Below, piece after piece: positions 45,109 through 54,818 of a DNA stretch of 64,000 nt. The notes below the pieces were generated by a model. That model searched no databases. It saw nothing but the letters and a program-made list of their open reading frames with translations, and was not told the origin of the DNA. Source of the DNA: Oceanobacillus jeddahensis. GTDB lineage: Bacteria > Bacillota > Bacilli > Bacillales > Amphibacillaceae. A program made the position numbers and the translations under genes. How positions within the stretch are numbered: position 1 is the stretch's first letter; the number at the start of each line of letters is the position of its first letter. Location of the stretch: assembly GCF_000750635.1 (NCBI RefSeq), contig NZ_CCDM010000001.1:434001-498000 (forward strand), read 5' to 3'.

Positions 45109-46119
45109 TCATTCTTCTACTTCTTTTTTCAAAAATGCGAGAATGGAATCAGGTAAAGGAATCCCTTCCTTCTCTCTTTTTTGAGCAGTAAGCATCTCAA
45201 TCTCACCAGGAATATAAACCCTGTCTGTATTTGGACCAGGAGCAGTTGCTCTTAATTCTTGGATCATTTGATCGAGTCGGGATGTAAATGAATCAATGGA
45301 AACAAATTTTGCTGGATCAATGGCCATAAAAAAGTGGCCTAATTCCCTGTTTTTATTATAATCTCCATACATTTTAGAAACATGAGGCCCAAAAGCTGCT
45401 CCAGTAAGCATTGCTGTAAATATTTCAACAACCATTGCTAATCCATATCCTTTTGGTCCCCCAAAAGGTGATAATGCAACTACTTTATTTGGATCATGCG
45501 TAGCTTCTCCACTTTCGTCTACTCCCCAGCCATGAGGAATATTTTCTCCCTTTTCTTTTGCATTTAATATTTTTCCTAACGCTACAGTACTTGTAGCAAA
45601 ATCTAATATGATTGTCTCCTCCTTTTTTGTGGGGAAACCAAAAGCAATTGGATTCGTACCGAAGAAGGGTTCTGATCCACCGAAAGGAACAACGATTTTA
45701 TCCGTATGGGTCATTGCAATACCTATTAAATTGTTCTGTGCAGCTTGTTCGACAAAGTAAGAAAGTGCGCCACAATGGCTACTATTTTTGACTGCTACTG
45801 CACCCGTTCCTGCTTCTTTCGCTTGTTCGATAGCGATGTCCATCGCTGTTTTAGAGATATAGTGTCCAAATCCATTATCTCCATCTAAGATACTGGTAGA
45901 AGGAGATGTTTTTGTTACTTGCGGTTGGGCAGTGGGATTAATACCGCCGGATTGGATTCGCTTAATATAGTGTTCTACTCTTAAGACACCGTGAGAATCT
46001 ACACCTCTAAGATTGGCGTGAACAAGGACCTCTGCAATTGCTTCAGCAGCTTCTTCCGTGACACTCTGCTTTAAAAATATTTGTTTTACGGTATCTTGTA
46101 ATTGTTCTTTTAAAATCAT
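45109..46119 (-). CDS. Ldh2/malate-type NAD(P) oxidoreductase (YjmC-like)
   Basis: 336 residues of the malate/L-sulfolactate/ureidoglycolate/2,3-diketogulonate dehydrogenase family, which is unrelated to classic LDH. Seen: RGVDSHGVLRVEHY, the catalytic His in SSHCGALSYF, GTNPIAFGFP and GPKGYGLAMVVE. Bacillus has a similar gene (yjmC) in its hexuronate operon. It is divergent from the GntR gene and shares its control region. It probably reduces a keto acid of the gulonate/hexuronate route. Confidence 0.83.
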   Translation of the reverse strand: MILKEQLQDTVKQIFLKQSVTEEAAEAIAEVLVHANLRGVDSHGVLRVEHYIKRIQSGGINPTAQPQVTKTSPSTSILDGDNGFGHYISKTAMDIAIEQAKEAGTGAVAVKNSSHCGALSYFVEQAAQNNLIGIAMTHTDKIVVPFGGSEPFFGTNPIAFGFPTKKEETIILDFATSTVALGKILNAKEKGENIPHGWGVDESGEATHDPNKVVALSPFGGPKGYGLAMVVEIFTAMLTGAAFGPHVSKMYGDYNKNRELGHFFMAIDPAKFVSIDSFTSRLDQMIQELRATAPGPNTDRVYIPGEIEMLTAQKREKEGIPLPDSILAFLKKEVEE

Positions 46120-46140
46120 AAAAATTTCTCCTTTCTATTC

Positions 46141-46176
46141 TGCAAACGCTTAAATTTATACTAGCATACTTGTATG
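46141..46176. promoter_or_regulatory. divergent control region with cre-like and GntR sites
   Basis: TGCAAACGCTTAAA (46141-46154) is cre-like. CATACTTGTATG (46165-46176) is an inverted repeat typical of FadR/GntR-type operators, set between the divergent dehydrogenase and regulator genes. Confidence 0.5.
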
Positions 46177-46214
46177 GTAGTATGGTAGAATGAATTTCAG
46201 AAAGGGGCTAAAAA

Positions 46215-46889
46215 ATGTTAAATCGTACTTCATTTAGACATTCTACAAGAGATTTTGTTTATGACACATTGAGAGAATCCATTATAGATTTAGAGTTACC
46301 ACCGGGTACAGCGATTTCTGAGAAAGAAATTTCTGAAGAACTGGAGGTCAGCCGAACGCCAGTTAGAGAAGCTTTCTTGAGATTGAAAGAAGATGAACTT
46401 CTAACTGTGCTTCCACAAAGAGGATCATTTGTGGCTTTGATTGATTTGGACCATGTCGAAGAAGCACGTTTTTTACGAGAGCAGGCCGAGGCAGGAATTA
46501 TTCGGTTAGCATGTGAAAATTTCTCTAATGAGCATCTGCATAAATTAGAAATGAATTTAGTAGAACAGAAGAAAGCTAGAGATGATGAGGACGAAAATGC
46601 TTTATACACTTTAGATAAAGCATTTCATCAATTGTTTGCAGAGGGGACTGACAAACTGCGTATATGGAGAACAATTCAAAAAATGGATACGCATTCAATG
46701 CGACTTCGGAAATTAAGTATCGCATTAAAATTAAATTGGAAAGAGTTAGTTGAACAGCATGAGGCGATGGTAGATGCTATCAAAGAAAAAAATCAAAAAA
46801 GGGCAGAAGAATTGATTAGATCACATCTAGCATTGCTTAAATATGATCAAAAAGCATTAAAAGAACAGTATCCGGACTATTTTAGTTAA
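46215..46889 (+). CDS. GntR family regulator (FCD subfamily)
   Basis: 224 residues: winged HTH at about 10-75 (GTAISEKEISEELEVSRTPV, REAFLRL) and an all-helical FCD ligand domain at 85-215. ExuR/UxuR-type uronate regulators belong to this subfamily. It lies at the head of the TRAP-gulonate operon and probably represses it and the divergent oxidoreductase gene. Confidence 0.85.
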   Translation: MLNRTSFRHSTRDFVYDTLRESIIDLELPPGTAISEKEISEELEVSRTPVREAFLRLKEDELLTVLPQRGSFVALIDLDHVEEARFLREQAEAGIIRLACENFSNEHLHKLEMNLVEQKKARDDEDENALYTLDKAFHQLFAEGTDKLRIWRTIQKMDTHSMRLRKLSIALKLNWKELVEQHEAMVDAIKEKNQKRAEELIRSHLALLKYDQKALKEQYPDYFS

Positions 46890-46918
46890 ATAAAAATGAT
46901 ATAAAGGGGTTAGACATC

Positions 46919-47938
46919 ATGTTAAAAAGGTTGTTTGTATTCAGCTTGCTGACTATCCTAATTCTAAGCGGCTGCTCATCAACAAATGAGAGTTCTGCAC
47001 AGGAAGATGATGTTACACATTGGAAGATGACACATATTTCTGATGAAAGTCATCTTTGGCACCGTACAGCTGTTGAATTTGCTGAATTGGTAGAAGAAAA
47101 AACAGATGGGAAAGTAATGATTGAGATTTTTCCAAATAGTCAACTGGGGAGTGAAGTTGATAATATTAATTCAATTCGCTATGGAGCAACAGATATAACG
47201 ATCACAGGTGAAACATTAGAAGTATGGACACCTAGTGCTGTGATGCTGGCAGTTCCATATGCTTTTGAAAATGAGGAACATATGCGGGATGTTATCGAAG
47301 GTGAAATAGGAAGGAAAATTGAACAGGACATTGAAAGAGATGCAGGGCTAAAACCATTATTTTATATGGAAAGAGCTCCGAGGAATTTAACTTCCAATTA
47401 TCCTATTTCTACACCAGAGGATTTACGGGGATTCAGTATGCGTGTGCCTAATGTACCATTATTTTTAGATTCCTGGTCCTCAGCTGGAGCGCAGCCTCAG
47501 GTGATCAGTTTAAATGAAGTCTTCACTGGTTTACAGCAGAGTGTTATTGACGGTCAGGAAAATCCTAATGATCTAATTGAAAGTAATGGTTTCTATGAAG
47601 TTCAAAATTATTTAAATACTACAGAGCATGTACGTTCTTGGATTTATGTAGTTGTTGGTGCAGAACAAATGGAAGCGTTACCTGAAGATCAGCAGCAAGC
47701 AGTAGAAGAGGCTGCTGCAGAAGCTGAACAATACGCACAGGAGTTAGTAGAAGAAGAGAATGAAGCAGTACTTCAAAGACTGCTTGATAATGGAATGGAG
47801 ATCAATGAAGATGTGGACCAGGATGCTTTTCGTGAAGCAATGTTGCCTGCATTAGAAGAATATTTTGATGAAGAGCAGCTCGAAATGTATTTCGATATAC
47901 TAGATGCTGCGGATAGTAACGGAGGTGCTGAGGAATGA
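46919..47938 (+). CDS. TRAP transporter substrate-binding lipoprotein (DctP)
   Basis: 339 residues with a signal peptide and lipobox LSGC (Cys near 19). The DctP domain includes DLRGFSMRVPNVPLF, with the ligand-binding Arg. The C-terminus is very acidic. It overlaps dctQ by 4 bases. It should bind a hexonate or uronate, given the enzymes downstream. Confidence 0.87.
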   Translation: MLKRLFVFSLLTILILSGCSSTNESSAQEDDVTHWKMTHISDESHLWHRTAVEFAELVEEKTDGKVMIEIFPNSQLGSEVDNINSIRYGATDITITGETLEVWTPSAVMLAVPYAFENEEHMRDVIEGEIGRKIEQDIERDAGLKPLFYMERAPRNLTSNYPISTPEDLRGFSMRVPNVPLFLDSWSSAGAQPQVISLNEVFTGLQQSVIDGQENPNDLIESNGFYEVQNYLNTTEHVRSWIYVVVGAEQMEALPEDQQQAVEEAAAEAEQYAQELVEEENEAVLQRLLDNGMEINEDVDQDAFREAMLPALEEYFDEEQLEMYFDILDAADSNGGAEE

Positions 47939-48420
47939 ATCTGATGAAGAAAGTTGATAAGGTCCTTGGAATAATAACAATGCTGTTATTTTCAGCTTTA
48001 TTATTTATCGTTATTATTCAGATTTTAAGTCGTTACTTTCCTTTTGATTTTATATGGACAGAGGAGCTTTCACGCTATCTATTTGTGTATTCGATTGTAA
48101 CAGCTGCACCATTGGCTTTGAGAAAACAAGAGTTTATCCGGGTAGACTTATTGATTGAGAATTTGTCCCCTCGTGTTCGCAAAATATATGAAAGCGTTAT
48201 TTCCGTAATGATCTTTTTATTCTCAGTAGTGTTGTTTATTTATGGGATCCAACTGGTCAGTTTAGGTGCTGATTTTTATGCGCCGACATTAGGCTTTCCA
48301 ATGTCTTATACCTATGCAGCTGTTCCATTATTAGCTATTTTATTAATGGTATACTCCGTGGTATCTATTATTGATCAATTTACGGGGGAAAATGAGAAAA
48401 GGGAGGAGGAGCAAATATGA
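47935..48420 (+). CDS. TRAP transporter small membrane subunit (DctQ)
   Basis: 161 residues, four helices, with FIWTEELSRYLFVYSIV typical of DctQ. ATGA overlaps couple it to dctP before and dctM after. Confidence 0.87.
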   Translation: MNLMKKVDKVLGIITMLLFSALLFIVIIQILSRYFPFDFIWTEELSRYLFVYSIVTAAPLALRKQEFIRVDLLIENLSPRVRKIYESVISVMIFLFSVVLFIYGIQLVSLGADFYAPTLGFPMSYTYAAVPLLAILLMVYSVVSIIDQFTGENEKREEEQI

Positions 48421-49691
48421 TGGCACTATTGCTTTTTGGGCTATTTTTGTTATTAATTGCTTTTGGTGTGCCGATTGCATTTGGTCTAAGTATCGCATCG
48501 CTTGTTTACTTGCTCGTTGTCGGGGTTCCATTTACAGTTATTCCACAAACCATGTTTGCCGGTTTAGATTCGTTTGTAATGTTAGCGATCCCAGCCTTTA
48601 TTCTTGCTGGTAATCTGATGAATGCTGGAGGAATTACCAATCGGATTATTGATTTTGCAAATGCCGTTGTTGGCCACATACGAGGTGGATTAGGTTTGAC
48701 AAACGTAGCTTCCTCTTTAGGTTTTGCGGGAATCTCTGGTACCGCTTTATCGGATACAGCAAGTATAGGGTCTGTTATGATTCCGGCAATGAAAAAACAG
48801 GGATATGGCGCCGGATTTTCGGCAGCGGTAACGTCCATTTCGTCTACTGTCGGGCCAATGCTCCCTCCTTCTTTACCAATGATTATTATTGGTACATTGG
48901 CAGGTATATCGATTGGTGACTTATTTTTAGCAGGAGCAGTTCCTGGTGTTCTTTTGGCTATTGGGTTTTTGCTTGTTACTTATGCTATTTCTGTAAAGCG
49001 GCAATATCCAAAAGGAGAAAAGCAGTCAATTCCTGTAATTGGAAAGACATTCCTGGGCGCTTTTTGGGCTCTTCTGATGGTCGTTATTATTTTGTGGGGG
49101 ATCCTAGGTGGTTATTTCACACCAACGGAAGCAGCTGTTGTTTGTGTCGTATATGCTTTTGTTGTCGGGAAATTTGTTTATAAAGAATTGAAATTAAAAG
49201 AAATCCCTGCCATTTTACTAACCACTTTACGTTCTACGGCTTCTATCCTTCTGCTTGTAGGATTTGCCAATACATTTGGGTGGATTTTAGTTAGTGAAGG
49301 TGTGCCACTTCAAATTGCAAACGGGATTTTATCTATTTCTGAAAATCCAATTATTGTTACATTATTAATTATTATGTTACTTCTTCTCGTAGGAATGTTT
49401 ATGGAGACTATTGCTGCGTTAGTTATTTTATTCCCGGTTCTATTACCAGTTGCAGAAAGCATTGGAATGGATCCAATTCACTTTGGTGTGGTCATGGTAC
49501 TTTCATTAATGGTTGGATTATCTACCCCTCCGGTGGGAGTTTGTCTATTTGTTGCATCGACGTTCGCTAAGGTTCCAATTACCAAGACAGTGAAAGAGTT
49601 GATTCCATTCTTTGGTATAGCAATTTTTGTATTAATTATTGTTGCATTTGTACCTTCTCTATCATTGTTCTTACCAAGCTTATTTGAATAA
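48417..49691 (+). CDS. TRAP transporter large membrane subunit (DctM)
   Basis: 424 residues with about 12 helices; GFAGISGTALSDTASIGSV and VGPMLPPSLPMII are DctM motifs. Related in sequence to the DctM at 43500, so the two operons carry separate but homologous transporters. Confidence 0.88.
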   Translation: MMALLLFGLFLLLIAFGVPIAFGLSIASLVYLLVVGVPFTVIPQTMFAGLDSFVMLAIPAFILAGNLMNAGGITNRIIDFANAVVGHIRGGLGLTNVASSLGFAGISGTALSDTASIGSVMIPAMKKQGYGAGFSAAVTSISSTVGPMLPPSLPMIIIGTLAGISIGDLFLAGAVPGVLLAIGFLLVTYAISVKRQYPKGEKQSIPVIGKTFLGAFWALLMVVIILWGILGGYFTPTEAAVVCVVYAFVVGKFVYKELKLKEIPAILLTTLRSTASILLLVGFANTFGWILVSEGVPLQIANGILSISENPIIVTLLIIMLLLLVGMFMETIAALVILFPVLLPVAESIGMDPIHFGVVMVLSLMVGLSTPPVGVCLFVASTFAKVPITKTVKELIPFFGIAIFVLIIVAFVPSLSLFLPSLFE

Positions 49692-49706
49692 AGGATGTGT
49701 TGAAAT

Positions 49707-50723
49707 ATGAAAGCAATACAAGTTGAAAAACCTGGACAATTAAATATTGTAGAAATAAATAAACCAGTATTAGAAGACGCACATGACGTGTTAGTCAAAG
49801 TGAAAAATGTTGGTATATGTGGATCGGATGTCCATATTTATCATGGCAGCAATCCATTTACAGTATATCCACGAATTATTGGTCATGAAGTTTCTGGTGT
49901 TGTTGAAGAAGTTGGTGAAGCGGTAACTACATTAGAAATTGGCGATTTGGTAGCTTTAGAACCAATACTTTATTGTGGAGAATGCTATGCTTGTCGAAAA
50001 GGGCAGCCCAATGTTTGTGAATCGCTGGAGGTTTTTGGTGTTCATAGAGACGGAGGAATGAGTGAATGGCTTAAGACGCAGGAAAAGAATTGGCATAAGG
50101 TATCGAGCCGGATTTCAGAAGAGGCAGCAGCACTTATTGAGCCATTAACTATTGGTGCTCAAGCTACATTTAGAGGAGAGGTAAAGGAAGGGGAAACTGT
50201 ATTTATTATCGGTGCAGGTCCAACTGGTATTGCCTGTCTTCTGTTAGCTAAAGAACGAGGTGCGAAAGTGTTCATCTCGGATTTTAACCAGACACGATTA
50301 GATTATGCAGCTTCCATTGGTGCGGACGTTATTATTCAACCGCAAGATGTTGATGTAGCAAAAGAAATTGATAGATTAACAGATGGAGAGCTGGCAAATG
50401 TTGTGATTGATGCTGTCGGTCTGCCACAAACTTTTCAACAGGCAGTAGAACTTGCTTCTATAGCTGGAACAGTTGTTACATTAGGATTTAATGAAGAGCC
50501 ATCTTCTATTCCGTCGCTGTTATTGACTAAAAAAGAGTTGAAGGTAGTAGGATCAAGGCTGCAGACACACCAATTTGAGGGTGTTATTGAGAAAGTGAAT
50601 GAAGGAAAATTAGACCCGGATAAGATTATTTCGCATCGTTATCCAATGAAGCAAATTAAAGATGCATTTGAATTATTAGAGAATAATCCTGGAGAAGTAA
50701 GAAAAATAGTGTTGACATTTTAG
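49707..50723 (+). CDS. zinc alcohol dehydrogenase, L-gulonate 5-dehydrogenase (RspB/YjmD) like
   Basis: 338 residues. Catalytic zinc: ICGSDVHIYHG and GHEVSG; structural zinc: YCGECYACRKGQPNVC; GAGPTGIACLL for NAD. RspB enzymes oxidise L-gulonate to D-fructuronate, and Bacillus YjmD lies in the hexuronate operon. Position directly before uxuA and yjmF supports the same role. Confidence 0.8.
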   Translation: MKAIQVEKPGQLNIVEINKPVLEDAHDVLVKVKNVGICGSDVHIYHGSNPFTVYPRIIGHEVSGVVEEVGEAVTTLEIGDLVALEPILYCGECYACRKGQPNVCESLEVFGVHRDGGMSEWLKTQEKNWHKVSSRISEEAAALIEPLTIGAQATFRGEVKEGETVFIIGAGPTGIACLLLAKERGAKVFISDFNQTRLDYAASIGADVIIQPQDVDVAKEIDRLTDGELANVVIDAVGLPQTFQQAVELASIAGTVVTLGFNEEPSSIPSLLLTKKELKVVGSRLQTHQFEGVIEKVNEGKLDPDKIISHRYPMKQIKDAFELLENNPGEVRKIVLTF

Positions 50724-50741
50724 TTGTAGGAGTTGAAAGCA

Positions 50742-51818
50742 ATGCGAATGACGTTTAGGTGGTACGGCGAGAATAACGACTCTGTTTCCCTTGCGCAGAT
50801 TAAACAAATCCCTGGTGTAGAAGGACTTGTTTGGGCTTTGCATCACCGAGCAGCAGGAGAAGTTTGGCCGGAAGAAGAAATAATGGAAATAAAAAGGCAA
50901 GCGGATACTTACGGATTTCATTTAGATGTTGTAGAAAGTATAAATGTCCACGAGGATATTAAATTGGGGAGACAGACAAGAGATAAATATATTGAGAACT
51001 ATAAAGCTAGTTTGAGGAATGTTGCTAAAGTTGGAGCAAAAGTAGTCTGCTTTAATTTTATGCCTGTATTTGATTGGACACGTACCGACTTATATAAAGA
51101 ATTAGAAGATGGTTCCACTGCCTTGTTTTATGAAAAATCAAAAGTAGATAATATGCATCCTAATGATTTAATTGAACAAATAACAAATTCAGACTACACA
51201 ATGCCTGGCTGGGAGCCGGAACGTTTAAAAACAATAAAAGAATCGTTGCAGGCATATGAAGATATAGATGAGGAGCAGTTATGGGGAAATTTAGAATACT
51301 TCCTGCAGGAGGTTCTTCCAGTTGCTGAAGAAGAAGACATTAAACTGGCTATCCACCCGGATGATCCGCCTTGGCCTGTATTTAATCTTCCTCGAATTAT
51401 TACAAGTGAGCAGGCTATAGAAAGATATTTATCGATTTCAGATAACCCGTCGCATTGCTTGACACTATGCAGCGGATCATTAGGTGCGAATCCGGATAAT
51501 GATATTCCGGGCATCATCCGAAGGTTCCATGATCGTATTGCTTTTGCACATATTCGCAATGTACGTATTTATGATAATGGTAATTTTATTGAAACGTCAC
51601 ACCGGACACAGGATGGATCGATTCCTATGGATGATATTGTGAAAGCTTATCATGAGACAGGCTTCCAAGGATATGCACGTCCCGATCACGGCAGGCACTT
51701 GTGGAATGAGGAGTGCCGTCCAGGATATGGACTGTATGACCGGGCTTTAGGGATTATGCATTTATGGGGATTATGGGATGCCTACGAGCTGGTGAAGAAA
51801 AAAGGGGAGAGTGAATAA
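50742..51818 (+). CDS. uxuA: D-mannonate dehydratase
   Basis: About 358 residues of the UxuA xylose-isomerase-like TIM barrel: MRMTFRWYGENNDSVSL at the start, then FNFMPVFDWTRTDL, AIHPDDPPWPVF and RPDHGRHLW with metal and substrate ligands. It converts D-mannonate to 2-keto-3-deoxygluconate. The in-frame TTG at 50733 directly abuts AGGAG; ATG 50742 is 9 bases away and is preferred. Confidence 0.9.
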   Translation: MRMTFRWYGENNDSVSLAQIKQIPGVEGLVWALHHRAAGEVWPEEEIMEIKRQADTYGFHLDVVESINVHEDIKLGRQTRDKYIENYKASLRNVAKVGAKVVCFNFMPVFDWTRTDLYKELEDGSTALFYEKSKVDNMHPNDLIEQITNSDYTMPGWEPERLKTIKESLQAYEDIDEEQLWGNLEYFLQEVLPVAEEEDIKLAIHPDDPPWPVFNLPRIITSEQAIERYLSISDNPSHCLTLCSGSLGANPDNDIPGIIRRFHDRIAFAHIRNVRIYDNGNFIETSHRTQDGSIPMDDIVKAYHETGFQGYARPDHGRHLWNEECRPGYGLYDRALGIMHLWGLWDAYELVKKKGESE

Positions 51819-51820
51819 TC

Positions 51821-52666
51821 TTGTTACCGACATATGAAGGGTTAACCGGAAAAACAGCTGTTGTAACAGGCGGAAGCGGTGTTCTTTGTCAGGCAATGGC
51901 AAAGGAACTGGCACGTCAGGGGATGGGAGTCGCTATTTTGAACCGGAATGCAGCGAATGGTCAAAAGATAGCGGACGAAATTAAAGAGCAGGGCGGTACG
52001 GCTATTGCAGTCTCCTGTGATGTACTGAATGAAGAGAGTGTGAAGGAAGCATATGAAGTCGTAAAACAAGAATTAGGCGAGTGTGACCTACTTATTAATG
52101 GGGCTGGGGGCAATCATCCTGATGCGATCACAGATAAGGAAACATTTGAAGCAGGTGATATAGAAGACGCCACGCTGAAATCTTTTTTTGATTTACAATT
52201 GAACGGATTTGATTTTGTATTTCGTCTGAACCTTGTTGGCTCACTTATACCAACCCAGGTGTTTGCGAAAAATATGACGGAACGGGGCGGGAATGTGATT
52301 AATATCTCTTCCATGTCAGCTCCGGCACCGATGACCAAGGTTCCCGCTTATAGTGCTGCAAAAGCAGGGATTGATAATCTTACAAAGTGGTTATCTGTTC
52401 ATTTTGCAGATGCTGGTATTCGTATTAATGCGATTGCACCAGGATTCTTTTTAACAGAACAGAACCGGGGACTTTTACTCAATGAGGATGGTTCTTTATC
52501 GACGCGTGCAGAGAAAATTATTAGCCATACACCGCAACGTCGTTTTGGAAAGCCAGAAGATTTATTAGGAACATTATTATGGCTGGCAGATGATAATACA
52601 TCTGGCTTTGTAACTGGAATTACCGTACCTGTGGATGGTGGATTTATGGCTTACTCAGGTGTTTAG
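51821..52666 (+). CDS. uxuB: D-mannonate oxidoreductase, SDR type (YjmF/UxuB)
   Basis: 281-residue short-chain dehydrogenase: TGGSGVLCQAMA for NAD, NGAGGNHP, catalytic NISSMSA and YSAAKAG. The long insert after NGAGG (about 95-130) is typical of the Bacillus YjmF fructuronate reductases. It interconverts D-fructuronate and D-mannonate, linking the preceding two enzymes. TTG start 2 bases after uxuA, with GGGGAGAGTG upstream. Confidence 0.85.
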   Translation: MLPTYEGLTGKTAVVTGGSGVLCQAMAKELARQGMGVAILNRNAANGQKIADEIKEQGGTAIAVSCDVLNEESVKEAYEVVKQELGECDLLINGAGGNHPDAITDKETFEAGDIEDATLKSFFDLQLNGFDFVFRLNLVGSLIPTQVFAKNMTERGGNVINISSMSAPAPMTKVPAYSAAKAGIDNLTKWLSVHFADAGIRINAIAPGFFLTEQNRGLLLNEDGSLSTRAEKIISHTPQRRFGKPEDLLGTLLWLADDNTSGFVTGITVPVDGGFMAYSGV

Positions 52667-52716
52667 ATTATTGTAAAGAACTTAAAAGCTTGTCATAAAT
52701 AATTAAGCCAGCATAT

Positions 52717-52765
52717 AAACCTTCTACGAAAAGAAACAACAGTTTTTTCGCAGAAGGTTTATTTT
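52717..52765 (+). terminator. terminator ending the gulonate operon
   Basis: AAACCTTCT-A-CGAAAA / TTTTCG-C-AGAAGGTTT stem followed by ATTTT, 50 bases after the uxuB-like gene. Confidence 0.85.
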
Positions 52766-52891
52766 GATTCAATTAATAGGGTAGCAACCACTATCAAATA
52801 AATAAAGAGTGAAGGAGTTTTTGTGCGATCTTTTCGTTATCCTTAATAACAATGTTATAATTAATCCAACATAAAAAACGTGGTGGTTATT

Positions 52892-53781
52892 GTGTCAGGA
52901 ATAAAGAAAGTGAAACGATTTAATCAGATAGAAATACATTCTTCTTTAATCGAGAAACTGGAGACAGTAAAAGCAAGGCTTCAATCGGATAAATACCATG
53001 AATTATTCATTGCCGAGAAGGATGGAAAAGCAATTGCATTGGTATTCAGCTGGCTGAATCCTTTTCATCCTTCCACGAAATATATTCAGTTCTTTGTCAG
53101 TAAGGAACTAGAAAAAAAGTATATATGGATAAGCTTTTTGATTCAATCTTAAAAAACACATCTTCTCAAGATAAATGGATATATTCCTGTTATTCCAATG
53201 AAAAAGTTAATATTGATTTTATTGAGGAAAAAGAATTTCAGCTATTTCGAAAGACGTTTGAAGAAATCTTTGAAGTAGAATGGATGCTTCAGCATTTAGA
53301 TAGCAAACCTTTAGGTATTACAGTAGATACTTTAAAAAAAGTGATGTCAAATAAAGATAAGAAGCATCTGTTTTTAGCAAAAATGAAGGCAGATTATGAG
53401 CTGACACATATGAATAATCCAGTAGAGAAATTTACGCTAAAAGACTGGGAAGGTATATTAAAAAACGATTTTCCTGATGAACGCTTGAGTTCTGTTTTAT
53501 TTATAAATGGGGAAGTAGCAGCGTATATCATGCTGCATCGAAGCAATAAAACCTCTCATTATGAAATTAGCTGGGTAGGTTTAGATGAAACGTATCAAGA
53601 TATTCATCTATTAAAACAGCTATTATTTTATCAACTACGGGGTCTTCAAAAGAATGGGGTGCAGACGGTTGGAATAGAAGTCGATTCTACTAACCCTGTT
53701 GCGATGGATTTATTTGATTTTCTAGATTTAAACGACAAGAGATCATGGGATTCCTATATTCGAGTAAATGATAATAACTAA
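52892..53781 (+). pseudogene. GNAT-like acetyltransferase split by a frameshift
   Basis: Two overlapping frames form one protein. The first (from GTG 52892, with GGTGG upstream) ends ELEKKYIWISFLIQS at 53152. The second reads in the next frame from 53125 (MDKLFDSILKN) to 53781. Removing one AT from TATATATGG at about 53119-53126 would join them as ELEKKYMDKLFDSI. The second part has a GNAT-like end (VQTVGIEVDSTNPVAMDLFDFL). The joined length, about 295 residues, suggests two GNAT-type domains. Classed as a recent frameshift mutation, or a sequencing artefact. Confidence 0.6.
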
Positions 53782-53797
53782 AATATCATGTATGAAA

Positions 53798-53823
53798 TCC
53801 TGTATAAGCATGCTTATACAGGA
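53798..53823. terminator. 26-base perfect palindrome between convergent genes
   Basis: TCCTGTATAAGCA followed by its exact reverse complement, between the acetyltransferase and Nudix genes. It lacks a T-run, so it acts as a transcript-end hairpin at best. Confidence 0.5.
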
Positions 53824-53826
53824 ATC

Positions 53827-54225
53827 TTATGCTAGCTCATCTATTAATGCTTGAACAGCTGGCATATCAGCAGGGGCCCAATGCAAAGAGGGGAGATTCT
53901 CTCTTTGTAACCAGAGAAGCTGAGCGTGTTCGCTTTTTTGTGGAACACCTTGGACTAATTTTGCTTTAATGACGATAAGCTGGATAATAAACGTATCGTA
54001 TTCATGTACGTTCTCGTGAAAAACTTCCTGTGCTTGAATCCTGCAGGACATTTCTTCATATAATTCACGTTCTAATGCAATAAATAGATTTTCTCCTTCT
54101 TTCACTTTACCGCCAGGGAATTCCCACAAATTTGGAAGAGACATATGCTGAGACCGTAATGCGCATAAAATCTCATTATGCTCATTCTCAATAACCGCTG
54201 CAACAACTTGAACTGTTTTCTTCAA
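53827..54225 (-). CDS. Nudix hydrolase (MutT-like)
   Basis: 132 residues. The Nudix box fits GX5EX7REUXEE: it runs from GGKVKEGENL through IALERELYEEM, and the N-terminal VVAAVIENEHNEILCALRSQH fits MutT-type 8-oxo-dGTP or CTP pyrophosphatases. The start is TTG at 54225, with AGGAGGG 7 bases upstream. A housecleaning enzyme, not linked to its neighbours. Confidence 0.85.
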   Translation of the reverse strand: MKKTVQVVAAVIENEHNEILCALRSQHMSLPNLWEFPGGKVKEGENLFIALERELYEEMSCRIQAQEVFHENVHEYDTFIIQLIVIKAKLVQGVPQKSEHAQLLWLQRENLPSLHWAPADMPAVQALIDELA

Positions 54226-54314
54226 CCCGAAACCCTCCTGCCCTTAATAAATACTCTCTCAAAATATAGGATAGCATGTTTATCAGTTTTCTGGAATCGT
54301 TATAGGGGAGCAAG

Positions 54315-54818
54315 CTAGTTTTGTTCTTCCTCGAAAAGAGAGTGGAAATATGCATAAACAGCATTTTCCTTATCTAAAACTTTATATAACTTTCCATTTT
54401 GTTCTGGAGGAACAATTCGGATGTATTCATTAGTGAGATATAAATATAGGCTATCTCCATCGGATAAACTCATTTCTGCTGTATATTCAGGGCTATCACT
54501 TGTTATTCGTCCACCATGGTAAATGCGCACATCATCAATAAGTATTCTGGTGATGTCGTTCGATTGATCTAGTACAATTTCTTCTTCATTTTCGGATTGT
54601 ACAGGCTCATCATGATTCAAATGATTTGAATCAGACTGTGTAATGGTGATCGATTCAACATGTCTCCGTTCTCCGTTGACGGTTAATTCTTCAGCTAAGA
54701 CAATTGGCAAATTTGTTGGCAGGGAGGTAAAGGATATTTTAAAGAAGTAAATAAGTATAAGTAAAACAATGATAATAAAAGCGAGGATACTGCCGCTAAT
54801 GATGTGTTTTTTAGACAT
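54315..54818 (-). CDS. membrane-anchored hypothetical protein
   Basis: 167 residues: one N-terminal transmembrane helix (about 7-28) and a soluble outer domain with a serine- and acid-rich stretch (SDSNHLNHDEPVQSENEEEI) at about 63-82. I do not recognise a family. GGAGAG precedes ATG. It is a single gene, with no terminator seen close to its 3' end. Confidence 0.6.
   Translation of the reverse strand: MSKKHIISGSILAFIIIVLLILIYFFKISFTSLPTNLPIVLAEELTVNGERRHVESITITQSDSNHLNHDEPVQSENEEEIVLDQSNDITRILIDDVRIYHGGRITSDSPEYTAEMSLSDGDSLYLYLTNEYIRIVPPEQNGKLYKVLDKENAVYAYFHSLFEEEQN

Noticed and set aside
41880..49691. The two adjacent TRAP transporters as a recent tandem duplication
   Set aside because: The P, Q and M proteins are clearly homologous but strongly diverged, with different gene spacing, regulators and hairpins, so independent acquisition or old divergence is more likely.
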